NCBI RefSeq assembly: GCF_963678635.1
Contig: NC_087069.1
Span: 8,940,633-9,004,632 of the forward strand
Reading direction: 5' to 3'
DNA length: 64,000 nucleotides
Origin: Symsagittifera roscoffensis
Taxonomy: Eukaryota; Xenacoelomorpha; Acoela; Convolutidae
Position 1 is the first letter of the stretch. The number at the start of each line of letters is the position of its first letter. The position numbers and the translations under genes were made by a program. Under the pieces are notes generated by a model that worked only from the letters and a program-made list of their open reading frames with translations, was not told where the DNA came from and ran no database searches. Positions 55,606 to 64,000 of the stretch are shown here, piece by piece.

Positions 55606-58600
55606 TTTTTGAGGTCATTTTTTGTGTATGAGGTCAACCTGGATATGTACCTGTCAAATTAATACAACTTCTGTAATCGTATTCACTTTATTTTTCTTCT
55701 TATGAACCAAACAGAAGTGGAAAAGAGTCCATGTTGATTATCTACCAGCGCGAGAAGATCAAAATTGATAAAATTGACATATGTTCCCCGCTTTTTTCAT
55801 CCTAACGGCAGGGAAAACAGGAGCATCGCCATTGACCCTTTGGGCTAATTTAGGCTTAATTCGATGAGGGAAAGCAAAGCGAGGACCTGAAAGCAAACAA
55901 TTATTTGAAAGCGAAAAAGTAGTTCATGATAGGAGGTCAATTTTCAGAGCCCGTTGTTTGAACAAAGAAAGAAAACTTTATTATAATTAGAAATGCTTCC
56001 GTTTTAGCTGGCGAATATTTCAACAATCGAATTTTTAGGCTATTTTATTTTGCGTAATTGGACATTCTTTTTTTTGGTTAGATCCTGTAACAATTCACCT
56101 CTTTTAAAAAGGCTGGCTCCAAGTCGAAACTCTTCCAGCAATAGCCCAGTTCAAATCAAAAACTCCTAAGTATTGGTGATACGGGAACCTCTCTGAAACG
56201 CTAAAAATGAGAGGGCTACTTGACTTGCCTTTATTGTAAGTTAATTACACACGTGTTTCATACTCTAGACACTAACGCCCTTTCCCTATGATCTAAACAC
56301 ATTTCACCCCTCAGAAATTTGGTGGCAGATTTTGCCCCACAGAAATTTTAATGTTGGACTAAGTGGGAGATATAGGGGGAGAGATATTTGGGGAGGGGGG
56401 AAGTGCTTTTAACTTAACGAGGAGCGAAAAAAAGTGAGGGAAGAAGCATGCCAAATTCGTTTCCATTATTTTTTCCGAGATCAATGCAAACTAACTTATT
56501 CTGGCAGTCTTTTTTTTATTTTGATAAACAAATCAGAACCGCATATTGTTATTATTGTTATTCAGACAAGGATAGCCAGTTAATTTGCAAGTAGCCCAGA
56601 ATCTTCCGATTATTGTATTAAAAAAATACGTTTTTTTTCTAACTAGTTTTTTTTTTTTGCGTGATAATAAGATCAGAACGAGAATATATATATATATATA
56701 TATAAGGCGTATTCGGCAGTCATAGCAAAAATAGGCCATTTATTGGAGAAACTTTGTAGAAAAACTACTCAAAAACGAAAGAAAATGGAAAAAAAAATGT
56801 TTAAAAATTGTTTCAATTTCTTTAAGAAGTTTTTAATTCCCAAATTGGTGTACAAACTCAATAAACTAACTTTACTTGAACAAATCAAATTTTCACGGCT
56901 TAATTTAAGCAAGAATAAGCTTTAGTAAGCCTGCGCGCCCGCCTTATTAGCTCGAATTTAGGCCAAAAATCAATGATGTGAAACCCGTTTTTCGAAGTTT
57001 TTTTTTAATGTCGTACGAATCACGATTAATTTCCGGTTCTGGGGTAAAAAATGGAAAATTGTCTGGAATTTTATTTGACCGATCTGCATGTTATTCTAGC
57101 GTATCTGCGCAAAATTTCCGCCTACATTGATCAATGCCAGTAAACTATTAATTTAAGAAAACAAAAACGTTAATCAATGTCAAGAACAAATTGTAAAAAA
57201 AGAATAGTTTTTTCAACTTTCGTGATTTCCTTTTTGGGGCCTGGGGATATCAACTTTAGCATGAATATTACTTTAAATAGTATTTTTGCATTGCTTTGAA
57301 AAAATTTTACATTTGAAATCTATTCGAAAATGGATATTTTTTAGTCATCAATAATTTTTTTAAACATGAGACAAAAATTTGAAATTATCGTTCAAATCAC
57401 TCACATAGAAGTTAAAAGTTTCTGGTCGAGATTTTTCTTGACCAAATTCACGCAATTGACGTGTTATTAAACTCGATACCGTACGAGAAATTTTGCTATC
57501 ATTGTAATAAAAATAATTGCAATAGTTGTTTTTTTTAAACAGAGCCACACAATTAAATTCTTTTGAATGTTGACAAAACATTTCTCGGCAATTTCAATTG
57601 TTCAACAGTGCCTTTCAATCAATAAATTAGACTTTTAATAATTTTAATTTTAATAATTTTTTTGATATTTTGTCCTCAACTTCGCACATGATAAAAATTT
57701 TTATTATAAATGGTTTTATTGACATTTTGTCCTTCACTTCGCAGATGATAAAAAATTGAATCATACAAACGTTTTAAGAAATCAAAATCACCTTTTTCCT
57801 CTCTTATTGCTGAATAAGACTTTTCGTTCCATTACTTAAACTTTCATTTTGGGAAATTTGCTATGGTTGAATAGTAGCTTAATTGAAATGGGAGCTTTGA
57901 TTTAAAAAAATATAGTTAATTTGCCTTGAAGCTCAGAACGTCGATCTAATTGGTTCTAGCAAAACTTTCACTGTGCTTGTAAAAAGCATCAAATTCAAAA
58001 AATATAAAATAACCAAAATATTTTACTTCATATGTTGAAGTGAACTTAATTGATGGTTTCTTTTTGAACTAATAAAAAAAATCTGCATTAAATCTGCACC
58101 ACATTTATCATTAATGCATTAATTGGTTGCAATCGATTTTTAAAGTCAGTTACAAAAAACGGAATAATCAATCTCTAAAAAAGTAGCAGCAACATATGGC
58201 TGGATAAAAAAACAATGATTAATTGAGTCAAAATAGAAGTTTCAACAACGTCTTACAGTTGAAAAATTACAGATAGTTAGTTTGCAAAAAAATTCCTTTT
58301 TCGTTTTGTTTTTTGTTTAGAAAAAGTATTGATTAATTAAAAATACATTCGATAACCGTTAAAAGGCCGTTAATAGACAAATCAACGGAGCAATCAGTTT
58401 TTCCGGGATTTTTAATTACGTATTACGTAGATGGGGTTTAAAATGGCGTATTACGTCATCATATTTACTTTTGTAACTACTCGAAGGGTTGCTACAAAGT
58501 TTTAGGGGAAAAACTGCACGTGTGACGGGGGTGCAATTTTTTGATGTTTGCAAAAATGTATATCAGCTGTCCTTTGTTTGAGAAAAATGTCAACAACTAC

Positions 58601-59135
58601 CAAATAATTTATCGACCATCATGTATGATTAATCAGATTTAAAAAATGGCTGGTTTCAATTGAAAAAAGCTTCTATGAGTTTTGAGCCTGATTTATTATT
58701 GAACTTCCCGCTCGAATAGCAAACAAAAGTAAGAATAGCAAACAAAACCAAGACAGCTGATGAAAATTTTCCTGTTTTTTGTTCACGATGTATCCCCCTA
58801 TTGCAATCTAGGAACTCATAAGAAGCCTTAAAAACATTCAAAAGCTCAGACCATTAAGCGTTCACTTTTTTCAGGCCGATTAAATTGATTGAAAATTAAA
58901 ATTTCCCAGTCTAGAAAACTTTCAAGTTGGGGTAGACCAGAATTAAATGTGGTAAAATCGCAGAAAATGGGGGGGGGATCTTCATGTTGGCGAGGAATCG
59001 GTTTCCTAGTTCAAGATTCTAGATTCAATGTTTAATTTTTTATCATCTATCATCTGCAATACAAATTTTCAAAGGGCCTGGGGAGGCGGGCGGGGGGGGA
59101 GGGGAGTTCAGTTTGTTGAGTGGTCACCTTGAGGA
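55606..59135. other. AT-rich DNA, no recognised gene
   Basis: Contains (TA)n at about 56682-56704, short T and G runs, and several frames of 60-75 codons without recognisable content. I see no tRNA, exon or dispersed repeat. Confidence 0.45.
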
Positions 59136-59322
59136 TCAAGTTAACATCCCCCCCCCCCCTCCACCAGTTAAGATCCTCCACCCCAGCGCTTAATTTAAGT
59201 TAAATTTGTTGAGCGTAAAATGCTCGATTCTGATTGGCTGAAAAATCCCAACTTAGAACCAAGTTAACATCCTTCCCCCCAACGGCTCTGGAGGGGGGGG
59301 GGGAGGGAGGATGTCAACTTGG
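59136..59322. repeat. G/C-rich foldback with three arms
   Basis: CCAAGTTAACATCCTTCCCC (59259-) is complementary to GGGAGGATGTCAACTTGG (ending 59322) across a 12-nt loop and a poly-G stretch. ATCAAGTTAACATCCCCC at 59136 is a third copy in direct orientation. Confidence 0.8.
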
Positions 59323-60038
59323 TCCGTCTTCCGTATAAATACCGTATATAATTTTTAGGAATAATCTGAAAATATAAAGAGAAGTCAATGGGAAAACAAC
59401 AACAAATAGGATACAGTTAGTCCTAACAGTTGATTTTTAGTCCTAACTTATGAATGGTTTTGTTCATTTCTTGAATTTAACTCCTTATTTCTGAAAAATT
59501 GTCTAATTTAAGCCTAAATTGGACATTAACATCGTGGATTCGTTTCTCATTATGGTTTTTTATGTTCATTCAAGGGATTGAAAAAAATGTCCCCAATTAC
59601 TATGTGTGCAATCATTTTGAGATAGCCACCAATCCAAGCAAAGCAAGCTTAATCAAGCAATTATAAAGCTATATTTACTCCTTCGGTAGTAACTTTGTCT
59701 CGTTAATTGGGGGTGAATGCAGGTTACCAGTTGTGACGTAAGCGCGGGTTAGATGGGTTTGGTGTGTTTCTCTAAAAATAACCGCCAAACCCTAAACCAA
59801 GTAATTAACTAAGCAAAATACTCCATTTTGTATGCTGAGGTTTAAAAATAGGTTTTTAGGGAAAGGAGATTAGGAACTTTTATTTTTCAAGCATTATGCT
59901 AGCAAACTTGAAAACTTGACATGCAATGAAATACGGGGCCTATTTTGGATGGATCTCTTTAACCATTACCCACCCCCTTTTGCAATTATTCCCTTTTCGT
60001 TACTAGGTTTTAAATCTCATATGCTTAACCATTGCATT
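59323..60038. other. No recognised feature
   Basis: No coding frame, repeat or RNA gene seen. Confidence 0.4.
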
Positions 60039-60360
60039 CAGGGGCGGATCTAGGTTTTTCTTTTTCCGGGAGGGGGGGGGGGGGGTAGCGGATTTTCAAT
60101 AAACTTTCGAAAATTTTGTCGACCAAATTGATTTCCTGTTTTCACCAAACTTTCTGCGCCGCAGGCAAAACTTTGCAAAAACAGGCCAAAATGGCACTTT
60201 TTGGAAAACCCTGACCAAACAATTGCGTTTTTTGGGCAGGCACTTCCCCTAAAAGTTATTATATATTGGCGCCAAAGGTGTCTTTAGAAAAATTTTAGGG
60301 TCCGTCAACAAAATTGGATATCTCAAAATAGTACAAAAGGAGGGCTACAAAAGATGGATA
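60039..60360 (+). mobile_element. hAT-like element, 5' part
   Basis: Starts CAGGGGCGGATCTAGG at 60039 and continues with AGCGGATTTTCAATAAACTT, TTGTCGACC, GGCGCCAAAGG and ATTGGATATCTCAAAATAGTA, as in the 13279 copy. The far terminus was not found, so it is probably truncated. Confidence 0.7.
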
Positions 60361-60379
60361 TGTTTCGCGCTATCAACGC

Positions 60380-61150
60380 GTAAGAGGAGGTTTAATCCGT
60401 CTTAGAAATCGTTCCAAATTTGTCGAAGGAAGCTTTTTTGCCATTATTGATTTGTTACTAGGACTGAAATCTATCACTTCGTCCATAATATGGCGTGTGA
60501 GGAGCTGATTTTTTCAAAAATGACGATTTTTAAATTTTTTGTTCCGACTTTCGAAGAAAACGGAATATTTATGCTCGGTTTGGTTTTTTTTATTCAGTCT
60601 GTTTTTGCCAATCGAAATCATAGTTCGACAAAAATTGTTTATATTCCAATAAAGATATTGGCTTCTTGAGTTCAAATCTAAAAAGATTTTTTATCTCCGA
60701 TTATTTTTTGTTAAGTTATGGGGATTTGAAAATTGCTAAATTGGCCATGTTCTGGTCTAAGTTATGCGAGCTTTGAAGAAATTATTCAAACTGCTGAGAG
60801 TGTAACGCGAATTATTTATGATTGGCGAATTATCCCGCACAACAAAATCGTTCCAAATTGAGGCTAGAAATCAGGTCGTATTAATTTCTTAGGACTCAAC
60901 ATTTCACAGTTCGATATCGTCCAAAATTTAAAGGTTTTCAATATTTTCTTTTCCCAAAAACTATTCGATATGAATAAAGGAACAGTCGGAACGTTCAGGG
61001 CTTTGCCTATATATACGAGTAGTCTTGTTTTCTTCTCATTTTATTTTTTTTACATATAATTTTTTCATATTATTACTGGTTCATAGACCTTATAAGGCAG
61101 TCGGAACATTCAAGGATTCGCCCTGATACGAGCAGTATTGTTTCTTTATA
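60380..61150 (+). repeat. Long copy of the 48-52 kb repeat family
   Basis: Shares, in order, GGTTTAATCCGTCTTAGAAA (compare 48775), TTTTTTGTTCCGACTTTCGA (compare 51455), GTTATGGGGATTTGAAAATT and two copies of the AGTCGGAAC..CAGTCTTGTTT motif with 48560-52320. Confidence 0.6.
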
Positions 61151-63586
61151 GGGGTGGATATTCGAAACAAGCTACCCTATGGGGGGAATATTTTGAAAAT
61201 CCCATTTTTTTGGATTGCATATTGGAAAAAAAACGGAAAAAATCTGAAATGAAAATTGGAAACAGGAAATTATTGCCTAAACTTGCTTGATCTTAGCCAA
61301 AATAGACAAACTAACATCGCCATGCCAAATTTGAACTGGGAAAAAATTTTTTGTTTAATTTAGTTCATTAAGTATTGATTATAATCTGCATGGAAACTAA
61401 ACTTCCAGCAAGGCAGGTGACAATGCTCCGTCAAAGTTGTCAAAAAAGCAAACATTCACATGCTGTTAATTGAACGTGATTTTCATTTGAAAGTTCAACC
61501 GGACCGTTACGTGTCAATATGTCAATAAATAATGAAAAATGCGCTGTCAAAAATATGTATTTTACTAGAGAAAAACGAAAAGATGTAAGAACTGAATGAA
61601 TGAACTCCATGTAACCTGCAGTAATATTAATTTTTCATCAATATAGATTTTTTTGTTTTTCCACATTTGAACTTCCCAATTGATTTCAGCAATTTTGCTT
61701 TTCTTATCTTAAAGTATTGTTCAATCAAATTGAATTTGACATGTTTTCTAAACGTTCATTGTACAAAAAACTACATTTAAGAGCTCCCAGGCGTGAACAT
61801 TTTTGATGCGACTGATCAAATTTTCAGTCAAATTCAATCACTTAAAATGTCAAATCAAACTGCCAAACGCTCAATCAAGTTTCTAAGAGTATGAGAATTA
61901 GAGTTCGCTTTGCGATTGTGAGTTTGTGAATTTGATGGCCCATCGTTGCATTGGTAATGTATGAGAGGGCAAATTTTCACAAGACCTCTTGCTTGAAGTC
62001 TAGCAAAACTCGGGCAAATTTGGGGTAAGAACATTTTAGATGTTCAGACAGAGGGATGAAGACTGATTTCCTTGAAATCTGCTTGGAAACTCAACTAAAA
62101 CAATACAGCGTATGGAAAGTAATCAGACAAGAATTTAAAAAAAACTACCTGACATTAGACAGCAGTTCGGCTTTTATGCTTGATTTCCTTACACTGATTC
62201 CTTATTGAAAAATACCTGTTCAGCCGTTTCAAAACTCCAAAGAACTTATTCAGACTAAATATATTTAATCAAACTAACCTAGATCTGTGATCATACTAAG
62301 TTTCTGTGATCAAGAATTATATAATTTAATTTTTTTTAAAGATTTTTTTAAGTTCACCTAACTTTCGTGTTGATCCTAAAACTTAAGTTTTTCGATATGG
62401 TTTAAATTTGTTATTGAATTTTGTAGTTTTTTTATCTGTTGTGTTAGCTTTTGCGCGCAAAATAAAATACTAAAGATAAAAAATAAAAAAAATCCCTTTG
62501 GTTTTAGTTTGATGTTGAGAAAACTTCAGGAAATCAAATTAATCGCGAAAACAGGAAATCAAATTAATCGACCTAAAAAAGTTTGGCTGTTAAAAAATAA
62601 AAAACCGTTTTCTTTAAGTTTTTTTTGCTTTTTTATCATTCTGGTCTTAATTGTCTCAGCTATTTGCTTCTTGACGCTCTGCCAAAACACAAAAGATACT
62701 GATTTGTCTTAAAAATGGTGCCACTTGATAAATGAATTGAGCTTTGGAACTATTTGGAACTGAGAGCTATGTTGAGGCACAAAACTCGTTTTACAAAATA
62801 ACCAGCTCGGGATGAGCTCAACGGAGTTTTCATCAAGTTTTTAATTGATAACTTTGTTATTTGGAATGAGCGATAGTTTGACAACTCAATTTACCGTCGA
62901 CTCTACTTTTACGTGCTTTTTTTTGAAGATTGTCGATTGAAATAGATTTTAATTGAACTTAGAAAGTTACATTTAATAAAGTCACTCCAAACGTTTTTTT
63001 GATAATTTTCGTAGCATTTTTTTCTCTTTTTTTCTTTTTTTTTGCAACACTCTTTTCTGCAAGTTCTTTTCTGCAACTTAAAAGTTCTTTTCTTGCGATG
63101 TTCTTTTTAGTTGGAATTTATAGGTTATTGCCCAAATTAAAGGTCGCACATTTGGTTCAAGTTATCTAAGGTTCAAGTGTGAATAATTAAAAACTTATCT
63201 GACAATTTCAATCACTGATTAAATGTCCAAATATGCTAATTATCAAAGACAATTGTCGAATTTGCACGAAAGTCTGGAAGCAAATTTTGAGCACTCCAGG
63301 GTAATGCATAAATTATCGTTTTCTAATACTTTAATCAGAATTTTCAGCCCTAAGCTATGAAGCTCACAATAAAAATTTGAAATTATTTGGTCTAAAAATA
63401 TCGAAGTTTATAAGCCATGGCCCGAAGGAAATAATTATGACAAAAGAAACAACTAAAATTTATTTTGCTTTGGTTCCCAATTTTACTCCGATTATGTCTC
63501 GCCATATTAGTAAAGAGGTTTCAAAAATGACAAAAAAATTTCTCGTATAGAAAAAAGCTAAGAATTTTAAAGTCAAGTAGTTATTT
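61151..63586. other. AT-rich DNA with no supported gene
   Basis: A 67-codon + frame at 62509-62712 has a hydrophobic stretch of about 20 residues near its end and a basic start, as a small membrane protein might, but it has no family match and lies in low-complexity DNA. Nothing else recognised. Confidence 0.4.
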
Positions 63587-63762
63587 CGGATCTTGTTAAC
63601 TATTCCCCTCCCCCATCTATGGTACCTTGTAACGAATCTCTTCCCCCCCCCCCCCCTTATAAAGGAAGAATTCAACAGTTAAGCATATACGAATTTGGTA
63701 CCTTGTAACGAATATCCCCCCCCCCCCTATTGCAATAGGGGGTAAATTGTTAACGAGATCCG
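63587..63762. mobile_element. 176-bp foldback element with poly-C tracts
   Basis: Ends CGGATCTTGTTAAC and GTTAACGAGATCCG (one mismatch), flanked by TTATTT on both sides (63581-63586 and 63763-63768), a candidate 6-bp duplication. Two direct copies of GGTACCTTGTAACGAAT (63621 and 63697) precede poly-C runs. The A and A' blocks (27886 and 35406) contain a related TTGTTAACTACCCCC..GTTACAAGGT structure. Confidence 0.8.
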
Positions 63763-64000
63763 TTATTTTTGCTGGGAATAACGTGAAAAAAATACTGCCA
63801 TTGCATAACGTAGAAATTCAAAGCTAAAAATAAAATTTATTTTTGAAGACTTTGTAAAGCAACAAAATCTAAGCAATTATTTGTTTCGTACGTAAAAGCT
63901 TCCCGTCTCTTTATAAAATTAGCTTCTTGTTGTGCAAGTACCCCTTGAATATCTGACCACGACTGTATCGTACTTTGGGCCAAAATTGAAGTTACAAATG

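Overview
The window is nuclear DNA from a eukaryote, most likely an invertebrate animal. It is AT-rich, genes are sparse, introns are GT-AG, and most of the sequence is decayed transposon and repeat. I cannot name the species. Two 200-N blocks (18675-18874 and 40085-40284) are assembly gaps. One follows a 22-G run and the other lies inside an LTR retrotransposon. Long G/C homopolymers recur throughout.

The only convincing host gene is at 2719-5935 on the + strand: the 3' exons of an ING-family chromatin reader. Three exons join in phase across two GT-AG introns, end in a complete C4HC3 PHD finger with a basic tail, and are followed by AATAAA signals. A 30-nt mini-exon at 1088-1117 also fits by phase. 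The 5' exons that would encode the ING domain were not found.

Layout. 1-2718: upstream or intronic DNA with a tRNA-like fragment and a hAT-like relic. 2719-5935: ING-like exons; intron 1 holds a foldback element. 7725-15580: a 2.6-kb repeat present twice in tandem, the second copy split by a 2.3-kb insertion carrying two opposed hAT-like elements. 15060-17150: inverted repeats and another hAT-like copy. 17247-23080: a complete Ty3/gypsy-type LTR element on the - strand with a perfect 5-bp target duplication, broken pol frames and no recognisable integrase. 23530-23637: a mini hAT-like element with a perfect 8-bp duplication. 27692-38237: a higher-order repeat in which block A, a ~940-bp unit (in 1 to 3 copies) and block B occur twice. 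Block B contains a terminal-inverted-repeat element with subterminal arrays around TGCGGAATCCGCA and a decayed frame interrupted only by two TAGs. 38725-41160: unassigned frame, G/C foldback, gap, and a gag-like relic with a zinc-knuckle-like segment. 41225-64000: foldback elements (41225, 45507, 59259, 63587), hAT-like copies (46.5 and 60.0 kb), an old repeat family (48.5-52.3 and 60.4-61.2 kb), a 66-bp tandem duplication, and a 39-bp minisatellite at 54.9-55.6 kb.

Nothing indicates that the non-ING features work together as a pathway. The window reads as one regulatory gene's 3' end followed by a long graveyard of mobile elements. The part most likely to be undescribed is the element family with TGCGGAATCCGCA arrays and the higher-order repeat that carries it.
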